Origin: Natranaeroarchaeum aerophilus
GTDB lineage: Archaea; Halobacteriota; Halobacteria; Halobacteriales; Natronoarchaeaceae
Direction of reading: 5' to 3'
Assembly: GCF_023638055.1 (NCBI RefSeq)
Contig: NZ_JAKRVY010000008.1
Coordinates: forward strand, 84,148-136,454
Length of the DNA stretch: 52,307 nt
Part shown: positions 42,270-51,022 of the stretch, in pieces
Layout: each line of letters begins with the position of its first letter
Position numbering within the stretch: position 1 is the first letter of the stretch
Position numbers and translations under genes: made by a program
Notes under the pieces: model-generated
The model's input: the letters and a program-made list of their open reading frames with translations, nothing else
What the model was told of the DNA's origin: nothing
Database searches by the model: none

Positions 42270-42467
42270 TTACCGGACTTTCAGCGCGTACGCGCCCGCT
42301 TCGGTCACTTCCATCTCCGTTGCGATCTGGCTCTCCTCGGGATGGGCGATAAACACGTATCCCGCCCAGTCCTCGGTGAGACTGCTGGAGCCGCAGGCGA
42401 CACAGTTCTGCTCGTCCGGATCGTTAACGCGATGGCATTCACGACAGACGAGGCGATCCTCGGCCAT
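42270..42467 (-). CDS. spt4: Transcription elongation factor Spt4
   Basis: The 65-residue zinc protein has CRECHRVNDPDEQNCVACGSSSLTEDWAGYVFI, the four-Cys zinc knuckle of Spt4/RpoE''. It pairs with Spt5 to keep RNA polymerase processive. Its ATG overlaps the rpoE1 stop by 1 bp at 42467, and its stop lies 1 bp before the dephospho-CoA kinase start. Confidence 0.93.
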   Translation of the reverse strand: MAEDRLVCRECHRVNDPDEQNCVACGSSSLTEDWAGYVFIAHPEESQIATEMEVTEAGAYALKVR

Positions 42468-43039
42468 CAGCTCTCACCGGCTTGCGCCTGTCGCTTGCTC
42501 CGCTCGTCTTCGAGCCAGCCGTGCTTGCCCAGTCCCGGCTGTTTGGCGGTGAGGCCGATCTTCGAGTCCCGTGGGTTGCGCTCGTCGATACTCTTGGTGA
42601 CGATCCGTGCCCGGACGGCGTCGTCGACGGCGAGCGCCTGGTCGGACTCGTTCGAGGCGAGTCGCTGGTTCTCGCCATCATAGGCGAGATACTCGTCGGA
42701 GATCTGGGAGACGTGGAGCAGCCCGTCGACCGGCCCGATGCCGACGAACGCGCCGAACTCGACGACCTCGACGACGGTCCCGTCGACGACCTCCTGCATC
42801 TGCGGATCGAAGGTGACGGCGTCGAACTCGGCCTCGTAGTAGACGCCCGGCCGGTTCGGAAGCACCGCGCCGTCGCCGATATCGTGCACGTCGACGACGC
42901 TGACGACGGAGCCGACCTCCTCGTCCATCCGACCTTCGAGTTTGTCCTGCAGCAGTTTCTTCACGAGATTCGGCGTGACGTTCGCCAGCTCCCGCGGCGG
43001 TACTTCGACTGTATCCTTTAGTCTGACCCGTTTGTACAT
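42467..43039 (-). CDS. rpoE1: DNA-directed RNA polymerase subunit E' (Rpo7)
   Basis: The 190-residue protein starts MYKRVRLKDTVEVPP. It has the N-terminal RNP-like domain and a C-terminal S1 domain with VEVVEFGAFVGIGPVDGLLHVSQISDEY. It is the Rpo7 half of the stalk of archaeal RNA polymerase. It lies 2 bp after the PIN gene stop and overlaps spt4 by 1 bp. Confidence 0.95.
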   Translation of the reverse strand: MYKRVRLKDTVEVPPRELANVTPNLVKKLLQDKLEGRMDEEVGSVVSVVDVHDIGDGAVLPNRPGVYYEAEFDAVTFDPQMQEVVDGTVVEVVEFGAFVGIGPVDGLLHVSQISDEYLAYDGENQRLASNESDQALAVDDAVRARIVTKSIDERNPRDSKIGLTAKQPGLGKHGWLEDERSKRQAQAGES

Positions 43040-43041
43040 GG

Positions 43042-43428
43042 CTATGGTTGAGTGATTGCGAGTTTGTTCTTGCCCCTTAAACCAATTACTGCAACGGACG
43101 CGTCGAGCGCGCGCTGCTGAAGGGGCTGGTCGTTCGTGACGACGTAGTCGGCCGTGCCCTCACGGGCCAGTTCGACGACTGCGTCGTCCGCGTACGTTGC
43201 GTCCGTATCGAGGATGAGACACCGTTCTGTCGCCAGGTCGTGACCGACGCTCGCCGCGATGCCTTCGTTGCCGCCCTTCCCGGAAAGCTTTCGCAGCTCT
43301 TCGACGACTGCCTGTGGGGTGACCGGTTCGTACCCATCGAGCAGTCGATTGAGCTCGTCGAACAGCCGAACATCGAGTTCAACTGGCATCATGAAGGCGT
43401 TCGTGTCGACAGCGACTGTCGGTGCCAT
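43042..43428 (-). CDS. PIN-domain protein (Fcf1/Utp24-like)
   Basis: The 128-residue PIN domain has VAVDTNAFMMPVELDVRLFDEL, AVVEELRKLSG and LDTDATYADDAVVELA with acidic residues at the metal site, and TNDQPLQQRAL at the end. It is an RNA-cleaving domain; the genomic position between aIF2-gamma and RpoE1 is typical of archaeal Fcf1-like proteins with a probable role in rRNA processing, not a toxin. The gaps are 6 and 2 bp. Confidence 0.88.
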   Translation of the reverse strand: MAPTVAVDTNAFMMPVELDVRLFDELNRLLDGYEPVTPQAVVEELRKLSGKGGNEGIAASVGHDLATERCLILDTDATYADDAVVELAREGTADYVVTNDQPLQQRALDASVAVIGLRGKNKLAITQP

Positions 43429-43434
43429 CGCCGA

Positions 43435-44667
43435 TTATCCTGTGAGCGTTCCAACGCCGATCAGCCGCCAGCGCGCACCGACGCGACGGTTGATCGCGAT
43501 CTTGTCTCCTTCAGCCGCGCAGACGGGGCGTTTGAGTTTGAGTTCACACTCGTCGCCGCGCGCGCTGGTAACCGATCCGACTGTCGTCGCCGTTCCCACG
43601 GTCAGCATCAGCGGTTCGCCGGTGCTGATCTCGTCGACGCTCCCGCTTTCCTGACCGACAATCCGATCAAGCAAGTCGACCTCCATCTCGAAGCTCTCCC
43701 ACGTCGGGGGGAGCGTTCCGGAGGGACCAGCGACCTGCCCGGCGAGTGCGTCGCCTTTCGTCAGGCTGGGGTCGAGGCCGGTTCCGACGCCGAGCAGTCC
43801 ACCCGGCGAGACACGGTCGACCGTCTCGCCGCCCGCCTGCAGCGATCGGATCTCCGTCTCGATGGGCTGGTACTCGGACTGGCCGCCCTCTTCGACTTCG
43901 CGGCCGGGACGGATCTCGATCTCTGCGCCGTTTTCCAGTTCGCCTTTCGAGAGGCTGCCACCGATGACGCCACCGGTCAGGTCCTCCCAGGTGGTTCCCG
44001 GCCGGTTGATATCGAAACTCCGGGCGACGTGCATCGTCGCGTCGGCATCGGGATCGCGCTCGGGCGTCGGGATCTCTTCCTCGATCGCTCCGATCAGGAC
44101 GTCCATGTTGACGTTCTGCCCGGCACTGACAGGGACCACGGGTGCATCCTCGGCGACCGTTCCCTCGACGAACTCCTGGATCTCCTCGTAGTTCTCGCGG
44201 GCGCGGTCGGCGTCGACCAGATCGATCTTGTTCTGTGCGATCACGATGTTATCGATGCCGATGATGTCGAGCGCCATCAGGTGCTCTTCGGTCTGTGGCT
44301 GAGGGACTGGCTCGCTTGCACTCACGACCAGTACCGCACCATCCATGATCGACGCACCGGAAAGCATCGTCGCCATCAACGTTTCGTGGCCCGGGGCGTC
44401 GACGAAGGAGACGGTACGCATAATCTCGCTTTCCTCACCGTCCGGTCCTGTTTCCTCGACGGTATAACACTCGGGCTCGTCACGGTCCGGGAACCGCCGG
44501 AAGGTCGCATCGGCGTAGCCGAGACGGATCGAGATACCCCGCTTCATCTCCTCGGAGTGCTGGTCCGTCCACTCGCCGGACAGTGCCTGTACGAGCGTCG
44601 TCTTGCCGTGGTCGACGTGGCCGACGAGTCCGATGTTCACCTCCGGTTGTCGTTTGTTATCTGACAT
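43435..44667 (-). CDS. eif2g: Translation initiation factor aIF2 subunit gamma
   Basis: The 410-residue GTPase has GHVDHGKTT (16-24), DAPGHE, NKIDLV and the two C-terminal beta-barrels. It binds initiator tRNA and delivers it to the ribosome with alpha and beta subunits. The usual zinc knuckle after switch 1 is reduced to one Cys ([10 protein letters not shown]), which I believe is common in haloarchaea. The promoter may be the GGTTTATCAGG element near 44712, giving a short leader. Confidence 0.96.
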   Translation of the reverse strand: MSDNKRQPEVNIGLVGHVDHGKTTLVQALSGEWTDQHSEEMKRGISIRLGYADATFRRFPDRDEPECYTVEETGPDGEESEIMRTVSFVDAPGHETLMATMLSGASIMDGAVLVVSASEPVPQPQTEEHLMALDIIGIDNIVIAQNKIDLVDADRARENYEEIQEFVEGTVAEDAPVVPVSAGQNVNMDVLIGAIEEEIPTPERDPDADATMHVARSFDINRPGTTWEDLTGGVIGGSLSKGELENGAEIEIRPGREVEEGGQSEYQPIETEIRSLQAGGETVDRVSPGGLLGVGTGLDPSLTKGDALAGQVAGPSGTLPPTWESFEMEVDLLDRIVGQESGSVDEISTGEPLMLTVGTATTVGSVTSARGDECELKLKRPVCAAEGDKIAINRRVGARWRLIGVGTLTG

Positions 44668-44813
44668 ATGAGACAGTAATCTTGGTAGTGATTCGCCCCG
44701 AACGCCTGATAAACCTACTGTTCTCGACCCGACTGACGGACGCCTGCGCCGATTTCCCGGCCCGCGGGAACGCCTGCAACGTTTTATTTAATCTCGTGGC
44801 AAAGGGGACGGTG
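44668..44813. promoter_or_regulatory. Divergent promoter region of aIF2-gamma and lactate permease
   Basis: The region holds TATA-like GGTTTATCAGG on the minus strand (near 44712) and GTTTTATTTAATC on the plus strand (44781-44793). No other gene is seen. Confidence 0.45.
44781..44793 (+). promoter_or_regulatory. TATA element of leader ORF/lctP
   Basis: The strongest plus-strand AT element of the region (GTTTTATTTAATC) is centred 27 bp before the ATG at 44814, not before the lctP ATG at 44894. A leaderless transcript would therefore begin at the small ORF. Confidence 0.55.
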
Positions 44814-44897
44814 ATGTCGTCTCAACGTGGCAATCGAGTCAGGCGTGATGCGGGGGATTTTGATGGTAAGAGAGTGCTCAAACGGGTGATCGGATGA
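44814..44897 (+). CDS. 27-codon basic leader peptide overlapping lctP
   Basis: A small ORF, MSSQRGNRVRRDAGDFDG..., ends TGA at 44895-44897, overlapping the lctP ATG (ATGA at 44894). It begins 27 bp after a strong TATA element, as a leaderless gene would. It contains many Arg and Lys, unlike most haloarchaeal proteins. It could be a real microprotein or a leader whose translation sets lctP expression. It may also simply be the transcribed 5' region. Confidence 0.45.
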   Translation: MSSQRGNRVRRDAGDFDGKRVLKRVIG

Positions 44898-46585
44898 CCG
44901 ACGCGACGCTCGTACTGGCGGCGCTTGCACCACTGCTCGTCGTCGCAGTCCTGCTCGTCGGACTGCTCTGGCCCGCAGTCAGATCGATGCCCGTGGCGTG
45001 GGCAACGGCAGCCGTCGTCGCAGGTGTCGTCTGGGGGATGCCGCTGGACTGGATCGCAGCAACGACGCTCTGGGGCGTGATGCTCGCTATCGAGATACTC
45101 TGGATCGTCTTCGGCGCGCTCGTGTTGTTGTACACGCTGATGCGCGCCGGTGCGATCGACCGTATCAACGACGGTTTCGCCTCGATCAGTGAGGACCGGC
45201 GAGTACAGGTCGTCCTGCTTGGCTTCTTTATGGCGACGTTTCTGGAAGGTGTCGCCGGCTTCGGGACGCCTGCTGCAGTCGTGGCCCCGCTCCTGCTCGC
45301 GCTGGGCTTCCCGGCGATGGCCGCGGTGATCGCTGCGCTGATCGGCCACGCCATCGCGACGACGTTCGGAGCCGTGGGCGTTCCCGTCAGACCCGGGACG
45401 CTCGATCCGATCTCGGCACTGGACGGCGTATCAGCCGCGGAAGCCTCTGATGTAGTTGCACAGGCTGCCGGATCGGCCGCAGTGTATCAGGCTATTATCG
45501 GCGTGTTTATGCCACTCATGGCGGTTGGTATGATCGTTTACTTCTTCGGTGATCCGGAAGAACGGTCGCTCGCACCCATCAAGCCGGTCGTCCCGCTCTG
45601 TCTGTTCGCCGGCGTCGCATTTGTCGTCCCCTTTGCGCTGACAGCACTCTTTATCGGTCCCGAGCTCCCCTCGATCATCGGCTCGATGGTCGGGATCACG
45701 GTTACCGTCGCAGCGCTCAAGGCTGGCTATTTCGTCCCCGAAGAGGAATGGACCTTCCCGGAGCGTGACGAGTGGCCCGACCACTGGGTCGGCTCCGTCG
45801 AACCGGGCGGGGAGAACAGCTCGGATCCAGAACCAGCAGTCGATGACAACCCGTCGATCTCCCTCGCCCGAGCGTGGGCACCGTACCTGATCCTCGTCGG
45901 TCTGCTGATCATCACCCGAGACTTCACGCCGATCGGTGAGGTCTTGAGACAGGTTGCGGTGCTGGCTCCGGCATGGGACGGGATCCTCGGCACAACTGTC
46001 GAGCAAGAAATCGAGTGGGCCTACGTTCCCGGCACCTGGCTGGTCCTGAGCGCGCTCATCGCCATCCCACTGTTCGACCTTGACGGATCACAGGTTGCCG
46101 ACGCATGGCGTGAAGCCGGCCAGAAGATCGTCTCACCAGCCATCGCGCTGGTGTTCGTTATCGGGATGGTCGGCATCATGCTGGAATCCGGCCAGTATCC
46201 GGAGGCACCGGGCGGTGACAGCATGATGGTCGTCCTTGCCGACGGCACTGGTGCGGTGTTCGGTGACATCTACACGCTGGTCGCTGTTCCGGTCGGTGTC
46301 CTCGGGACGTTCATCACCGGCTCGATTACGGTCTCGAACATTACCTTTAGCGGCCTCCAGTACGAGGTCGCCACTCAGGCAGGTCTCCCACAGCATCTGA
46401 TCGTCGGCGGGCAGATGATCGGTGCCGCGATCGGGAACGTGATCGCAATTCACAACGTCATCGCCGCGCTGGCGACGGTCGGGCTCGTCGGGCAAGAGGG
46501 TCGAGTAATCCGACTGAACCTCATCCCGGTACTGTTCTATATTATTATGGGCGCAATCGTCATCTCGATCGCCGTGGCGCTCTAG
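44894..46585 (+). CDS. lctP: L-lactate permease
   Basis: The 563-residue protein has about thirteen membrane segments and the LctP pattern: FLEGVAGFGTPAAVVAPLLLALGFP, HAIATTFGAVGVPVR, and IVGGQMIGAAIGNVIAIHNVIAA near the end. It imports lactate with protons or Na+. A hydrophilic, acidic loop at about 275-320 is present. It overlaps the small ORF upstream. Confidence 0.92.
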   Translation: MTDATLVLAALAPLLVVAVLLVGLLWPAVRSMPVAWATAAVVAGVVWGMPLDWIAATTLWGVMLAIEILWIVFGALVLLYTLMRAGAIDRINDGFASISEDRRVQVVLLGFFMATFLEGVAGFGTPAAVVAPLLLALGFPAMAAVIAALIGHAIATTFGAVGVPVRPGTLDPISALDGVSAAEASDVVAQAAGSAAVYQAIIGVFMPLMAVGMIVYFFGDPEERSLAPIKPVVPLCLFAGVAFVVPFALTALFIGPELPSIIGSMVGITVTVAALKAGYFVPEEEWTFPERDEWPDHWVGSVEPGGENSSDPEPAVDDNPSISLARAWAPYLILVGLLIITRDFTPIGEVLRQVAVLAPAWDGILGTTVEQEIEWAYVPGTWLVLSALIAIPLFDLDGSQVADAWREAGQKIVSPAIALVFVIGMVGIMLESGQYPEAPGGDSMMVVLADGTGAVFGDIYTLVAVPVGVLGTFITGSITVSNITFSGLQYEVATQAGLPQHLIVGGQMIGAAIGNVIAIHNVIAALATVGLVGQEGRVIRLNLIPVLFYIIMGAIVISIAVAL

Positions 46586-46625
46586 CTCGCGCGACCTTTT
46601 TGTTCGGCCAGCCCAATCTCTCTCC

Positions 46626-47609
46626 GTGAGCGAGTTCGCGTTCGAGCTATCGCTGTGTGCCCATCTCGAAGCGACAACAGACTCGATCATCGCTCGACAG
46701 CTCGGCGGCGGCGTCGCCGCGCCCGGCAAGCGGGTGCTCGATACCGTACTTGTCGAGCAGGGTCCATCCTTCGACGCGCGCACAGCGATATCGTCCGAGA
46801 CCATTCCCGATGCCGCTATCGAGAGCGACGCTGGGCTGGGTCGCTTTCGCGATCGACGGAACGTCCTCTCCGGACCACCCCGCCGTGCGAAGTCGGTCGT
46901 CGAGCGCGCCGTCGAGGCGGGCTTTTTCGAGCGAGAGCGCCGGGATGGACGCGAGTACGTCAGACAGGTCGCCCGGTATCCCGACAACTGGTTCAGCCGC
47001 ATCATCGCGGTGGAGAACAAACCCGACCTCGGACGTCCGGGCGCACTGGAGACGCAGTTACGGAAGGACGTCAGCCTCGGGCTGGTCGATGAGGTCGTGC
47101 TGGCGACGGAAAGCTACGTGACCGGTGCACACCTGAACCGGCTGCCGGAGGCGGTTGGCATCTGGCGATTCGACCCCGATGCGGTCGGCGACGACCCGAT
47201 CGAGGTCGTTCGCGAACCGACGCCGCTTCCGACCGACACAGGTGGAATCGAACTGCTGGAGCGACACGCCGGACGCGCGGACATCACGACCGTTTCTCCG
47301 GAGGAGAAAACTCGTGCTCGACGCCGTATCGCCGAGCGCGCGTACGGCAAGGGCTGGCGGACCTACGAGTTCCCGGAGTGTGGTAACGTAAGTGCAGCAG
47401 CCTGTGGGGACTGTCGCGGCCTCCCCTACTGCTCATGGTACAACCGACTGGTCGACCCTGCAAGCGACTGCGGGCCGGACTGTCCAGGCTACAAGGCAGC
47501 CGACTCACCCGAAGTCGATCTCCACGCCGAGCGCGCCGAGACATCGCCGTGGATCGCTGACCCCGACGGAAGACAGCGGCGACAGGCAGGACTGGACCGG
47601 TTCGGCTGA
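46626..47609 (+). CDS. DUF5787-family protein
   Basis: The 327-residue protein has a nuclease-like core with VENKPDLGRPGALETQLRKDVSLGLVDEVVLATESYV (about 121-157), and a C-terminal Cys cluster (CGNVSAAACGDCRGLPYCSWY, CGPDCPG) that could bind zinc or an iron-sulfur cluster. The ENK and Q/ETQL elements look like a PD-(D/E)XK pattern, unproven. It starts with GTG; a TATA-like CTTTTTGTTC lies about 27 bp upstream. Confidence 0.8.
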   Translation: MSEFAFELSLCAHLEATTDSIIARQLGGGVAAPGKRVLDTVLVEQGPSFDARTAISSETIPDAAIESDAGLGRFRDRRNVLSGPPRRAKSVVERAVEAGFFERERRDGREYVRQVARYPDNWFSRIIAVENKPDLGRPGALETQLRKDVSLGLVDEVVLATESYVTGAHLNRLPEAVGIWRFDPDAVGDDPIEVVREPTPLPTDTGGIELLERHAGRADITTVSPEEKTRARRRIAERAYGKGWRTYEFPECGNVSAAACGDCRGLPYCSWYNRLVDPASDCGPDCPGYKAADSPEVDLHAERAETSPWIADPDGRQRRQAGLDRFG

Positions 47610-47613
47610 TCAT

Positions 47614-47796
47614 TCACTCGCGCAGTTCGTCTGCGTAGTACCAGAACAGCCCCAGCACGGCGGCCAGCCCGAGCACAAAGATCGCCAGTTCGATCGGGTG
47701 GGTAAACTCATCGAAGGCGACCGCCGCCACCGCGTAGCAGACGGCACCCACGGCGAGCAAAACGAGAAAGCGCGTCGAATCCGAGGCCCAGGTCAT
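47614..47796 (-). CDS. Small two-helix membrane protein
   Basis: The 60-residue protein has two membrane helices (FLVLLAVGAVCYAVAAVAF, and LAIFVLGLAAVLGLFWYYA) with a short acidic loop. The function is unknown. It lies downstream of the PhnP-like gene on the same strand (38-bp gap) and may share its transcript. Confidence 0.7.
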   Translation of the reverse strand: MTWASDSTRFLVLLAVGAVCYAVAAVAFDEFTHPIELAIFVLGLAAVLGLFWYYADELRE

Positions 47797-47834
47797 CGAC
47801 TGTCCGTTGCCACCGAGTACATATCGGCGTTTCC

Positions 47835-48659
47835 TTACAGCGAGAACCGCTCGCCGTCGACTGCAAGCGGTTCCTCGAACGCCTCGTCGACGGGGTAGTA
47901 GTGAGCGACGTGAACCAGCCGGGTACGTTCGGCATTCAGGTCATCGCCCAGCGCGATCGCCCCCTCACGTGTCATATGCTTGCTTCCAAACGTCCGTGCG
48001 ACCCCCTCATCGTCGTGGTGGTCACCGCCGATGTGATGGCTCTCTGCGACCTGCGCAGGGACGATCCCGTCCGCGAGCAGGAGATCCGGGTTAGCCATTG
48101 CCGCCCGCGAGTCCTCAGGAATCGCGTAGTTCGTATCGCCGGAGAGCGTTAGCTTCGCGCCCGTTTCTGGGTCCTCGATCACGACGCCGTAACAGAGCAG
48201 CGGCGGGTGATCGACCGGAACGAGCGTCACGTCGAACCCGCAGGTTCGGACTGTCTCGAACGGCGCAGTCGGCTGGACATCGATTGCATCGAGATAGCTG
48301 TACTTCCGATTGACCGTCTCGGCGACGCTTTCGCCGGTGACCGGATCGGTCTCGTTGGCTGCATAGACCGGTGCGTCCCGGAGGAGTCGGTAGACGTTTC
48401 CAAGGCCGTCGAGGTGATCGAAGTGGACGTGTGTGATGACGATGGAATCGGGCAGGGCAACGTCCTCGCGCTCGAACTGGTGGCGGAAGTCGGGACTGGC
48501 GTCGATCAACAACGCTTCGTCGGTGCGGTCGTTCTCGAGGTAGACGGAAAACCGGGTGCGCTCGATCCCGTGTTCGCGGGCGTACTCACAGGTGTCACAC
48601 TCACAGTCGAGTGTCGGCGTGCCGGTCGTATCACCTGTTCCGAGGAGGGTCACCTCCAT
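47835..48659 (-). CDS. PhnP-like MBL-fold phosphodiesterase
   Basis: The 274-residue protein starts MEVTLLGTGDTTGTPTLDCECDTC, with CECDTC as the structural zinc site of PhnP. It has THVHFDHLDGLGN as the catalytic metal motif, and LTLSGDTNYAIPED later. It would hydrolyse a cyclic phosphodiester. The phn importer lies 35 kb away, with no direct link. It starts 4 bp after the AAA ATPase stop, in one operon. Confidence 0.88.
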   Translation of the reverse strand: MEVTLLGTGDTTGTPTLDCECDTCEYAREHGIERTRFSVYLENDRTDEALLIDASPDFRHQFEREDVALPDSIVITHVHFDHLDGLGNVYRLLRDAPVYAANETDPVTGESVAETVNRKYSYLDAIDVQPTAPFETVRTCGFDVTLVPVDHPPLLCYGVVIEDPETGAKLTLSGDTNYAIPEDSRAAMANPDLLLADGIVPAQVAESHHIGGDHHDDEGVARTFGSKHMTREGAIALGDDLNAERTRLVHVAHYYPVDEAFEEPLAVDGERFSL

Positions 48660-48663
48660 CCTG

Positions 48664-50031
48664 TCAGTGATTGTGGTCGTGGTCGTGCGAGTGGCCGTCC
48701 GTGCTCCCGCCGTCGTCCGCGCTGCCGCCGTCGCCGCTGATGTCGCCGCCCGCGACCAGCGCCTCGTGATCGCCGTCCATCATGTCCATATTTTTGAGGT
48801 TGTCCCGCTCCTCGAAGTCCTCGACGGCGTCGATCAGATCCTGCTGGGTCAGGTTCGTCCGGTTCTCGGTCAGCGCGTCGAGCACGGCTTCGCGCATGAC
48901 CATGCGGAGATCACTCCCGGTCAACCCTTCGGTGATCTCGGCGACGGCGTCCGGATCGAACTCGTTGATCTCCATCGCGTGGGTGATAACACGAAGGATA
49001 TCCGAGCGCATGCCACGATCCGGTTTGGGGAAGTTGACAATCTCGTCGAAGCGTCGCCACGCGGCGGCATCGAGCTGATCAGGGTGGTTCGTCGCGCCGA
49101 TTAGCAGGACCTCGTCCTCGATGAGGCTCACCTCGTCGATCGACTTGAGCAGGGTGTTGACCGCGCGCTTGATCGCTGCGTGCTCGTCCGACGAGCGCGT
49201 CTTGGCGACGAAGTCGAACTCGTCCATAAAGAGGATACACGGCGAGAGTCGCTTTGCCACCTCGAAGACCTTCTCGACGTTTTTGGCCGTCTCGCCGAGA
49301 TACTGGCTCGTGATCATCGAGAGCTTCACCTCGACGAAGGGGAGATCAAGTTCGTGGGAAAGACCGCGTGCCGCAGTCGTCTTTCCGGTTCCCGGCGGGC
49401 CGACAAAGAGCAGTTTGCCGATCTCGCGCAGGCCGATTTCCGCGAGATAATCGCGGTGTTCGATCGCCTTGACGACCTTGTGGATCTCGTTTTCCTGGTC
49501 GGGCGTCAACACGAGGTCGTCGAGCGTCATCTCGATCTCCTCGGGGGCCCGGACATCGACGAGATCGAGCAGCTCCTCTTCGTCCTCGTCGAAGAACTCC
49601 TCTAGCAGGCTGTCGATCCAGACCCGGTCGGCCTGGATGGGTCGGTTGGCCTTCCGCGCCCGATCGTAGTCGACACCCTCGAACTCGTCCTCGAAGGCGT
49701 ACGCGAGGGTTGGGTTCGACTGAACCCGCTCGGTATCGACCCGGTCGCGGAACCAGTTCTCCGCCATCCGCTCGTCCGTCAACGAGATCGAGCCCGAGAA
49801 CTCGTCGCGCTCGGTGAACATCAGCTCCGAGACGGCGTCCCAGGGCTGGTCGATGCCCGTTGCCGTTCGTGCGGTGCTGTTCGTCGCCGACAGCGGTCGC
49901 TCTATCTCGCCATCGCTCCAGAACACCTGCCGATACCGGGGCGGCAGGTCGTTCTCGTCGAGGGATCGGTTGTCGGTGTACAGCCGCGTCGTCAGCAGGA
50001 ACTCGACGACGTCTATCGACGCATCGCTCAT
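48664..50031 (-). CDS. AAA-family ATPase with histidine-rich tail
   Basis: The 455-residue protein has an N-terminal domain (1-165) of unknown fold and a single AAA module: Walker A GPPGTGKT (211-218), Walker B ILFMDEFD (266-273), and an arginine-finger region in DAAAWRRFDEIVNFPKPD. The C-terminus ends in a Ser/Gly/Asp linker and HSHDHDHNH, a metal-binding-like tail. It resembles haloarchaeal cell-division-cycle-like ATPases without a second AAA domain. A TATA-like GCTTAACATC lies about 27 bp before the ATG. Confidence 0.9.
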   Translation of the reverse strand: MSDASIDVVEFLLTTRLYTDNRSLDENDLPPRYRQVFWSDGEIERPLSATNSTARTATGIDQPWDAVSELMFTERDEFSGSISLTDERMAENWFRDRVDTERVQSNPTLAYAFEDEFEGVDYDRARKANRPIQADRVWIDSLLEEFFDEDEEELLDLVDVRAPEEIEMTLDDLVLTPDQENEIHKVVKAIEHRDYLAEIGLREIGKLLFVGPPGTGKTTAARGLSHELDLPFVEVKLSMITSQYLGETAKNVEKVFEVAKRLSPCILFMDEFDFVAKTRSSDEHAAIKRAVNTLLKSIDEVSLIEDEVLLIGATNHPDQLDAAAWRRFDEIVNFPKPDRGMRSDILRVITHAMEINEFDPDAVAEITEGLTGSDLRMVMREAVLDALTENRTNLTQQDLIDAVEDFEERDNLKNMDMMDGDHEALVAGGDISGDGGSADDGGSTDGHSHDHDHNH

Positions 50032-50089
50032 TCTAGAAGAGGTTCGTGTGGCCGGATGTTAAGCGCGTCGAAGACACACCGGTCTCGAT

Positions 50090-50902
50090 CTACCAGGGCC
50101 GGTCGTCGTCCCGCCTGTCGTCGACGCCCTCGTCGTCGGCTCCCCACTCGTTGTCGGATGCCGTGTCGTCTGACTCCCAGTTATTCGGCTCCTCGTCCTG
50201 CTGTCCCCAGCCAGCGTCGTCGCCTTCCGGGTCATCCCAGCTGCTCGACGTCGAACTCGACGCCCACGTTTCGTCGCCGGTCCCGTCCTGGTCCTCCGGT
50301 AGGGCAGATCCAAGCCGAAACTGCTGGACCATTGCACCGATGCCGAGCGAGGACAGCGCAAGCGCGAGGAGCCCACCGACGACCGGGATCGAGGTGACAA
50401 TCGCCGTAACAACGAAGCCGACAAGAAACGCGAGCCAGAGCGTCTTCGTGGATGGCGGGCGTTCGGTGCGACCGGCGAACTCCGCGAGCAGGTAACGCCC
50501 GATCGTGATGTCGACGAGCACTGCGCCGACAAAGGACACCAATACGAGCGCCAACAGGAGTGGAATCCCGACGAGAGCGCCGATAAACGTCAGTATGAGC
50601 ACGAGGCTGACGATGAAGACACCGATGACGGTCCCGAACCCGATCAATCCGGTCGTGATCGGATCACTCCGTATGTGCTGGTTCGTCGAGCGGGTGTACT
50701 CCGACGTGAGGTGAATCAGGACGGCAGCGATCAGCCCGAAGAATACGAACGAGGCGGCGAGTCCGGCGAGCATCGCCGTCGTCGATAGTTCGTCAAATGC
50801 CACGGTGATCTCTTCGGGGTTCTGTTGAGTTGCAGTCGTAACTCCGGAAAACAGCACGAGCGCACACGTTGCTACGATCGCGTGGAGGGCTGATCGTCTC
50901 AT
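50090..50902 (-). CDS. Polytopic membrane protein with acidic Trp-rich tail
   Basis: The 270-residue protein has an N-terminal signal/anchor, five or so hydrophobic segments (about 45-70, 88-110, 110-130, 155-175, 175-195) and a hydrophilic tail of about 65 residues rich in Asp, Ser and Trp. The tail probably faces the cytoplasm or the outside; I cannot say which. I do not recognise a family. The start at 50902 lies about 27 bp after CCTTATATTCG; the frame extends to 50971. Confidence 0.75.
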   Translation of the reverse strand: MRRSALHAIVATCALVLFSGVTTATQQNPEEITVAFDELSTTAMLAGLAASFVFFGLIAAVLIHLTSEYTRSTNQHIRSDPITTGLIGFGTVIGVFIVSLVLILTFIGALVGIPLLLALVLVSFVGAVLVDITIGRYLLAEFAGRTERPPSTKTLWLAFLVGFVVTAIVTSIPVVGGLLALALSSLGIGAMVQQFRLGSALPEDQDGTGDETWASSSTSSSWDDPEGDDAGWGQQDEEPNNWESDDTASDNEWGADDEGVDDRRDDDRPW

Positions 50903-50922
50903 AATTCGTATTCCTCCCGTAT

Positions 50923-50933
50923 CGAATATAAGG
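50923..50933 (-). promoter_or_regulatory. TATA-like element for the membrane protein at 50902
   Basis: Minus-strand CCTTATATTCG is centred about 27 bp before the ATG at 50902, so the start at 50971 would lie upstream of the transcript. Confidence 0.55.
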
Positions 50934-50990
50934 ATGGTGATCACGTCAGGGGCAGTGAACTCGCCGACCAACCCCTTCCAGTTCTAACCG

Positions 50991-50999
50991 GTTTTAAGT
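50991..50999 (+). promoter_or_regulatory. TATA-like element for thiolase
   Basis: GGTTTTAAG, core TTTTAA at 50993-50998, is centred 27 bp before the ATG at 51023 and only 7 bp before the ATG at 51002. This favours a leaderless start at 51023. Confidence 0.5.
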
Positions 51000-51022
51000 T
51001 CATGAACAACGATTCAGGATAC

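Noticed and set aside
43042-43428. PIN protein as a VapC toxin
   Set aside because: It sits inside the conserved aIF2-gamma/RpoE1 cluster with no antitoxin gene, pointing to an Fcf1-like housekeeping nuclease.
46133-47020. 295-codon minus-strand frame across the end of lctP and the DUF5787 gene
   Set aside because: Arg/Ser-rich shadow of two supported plus-strand genes.
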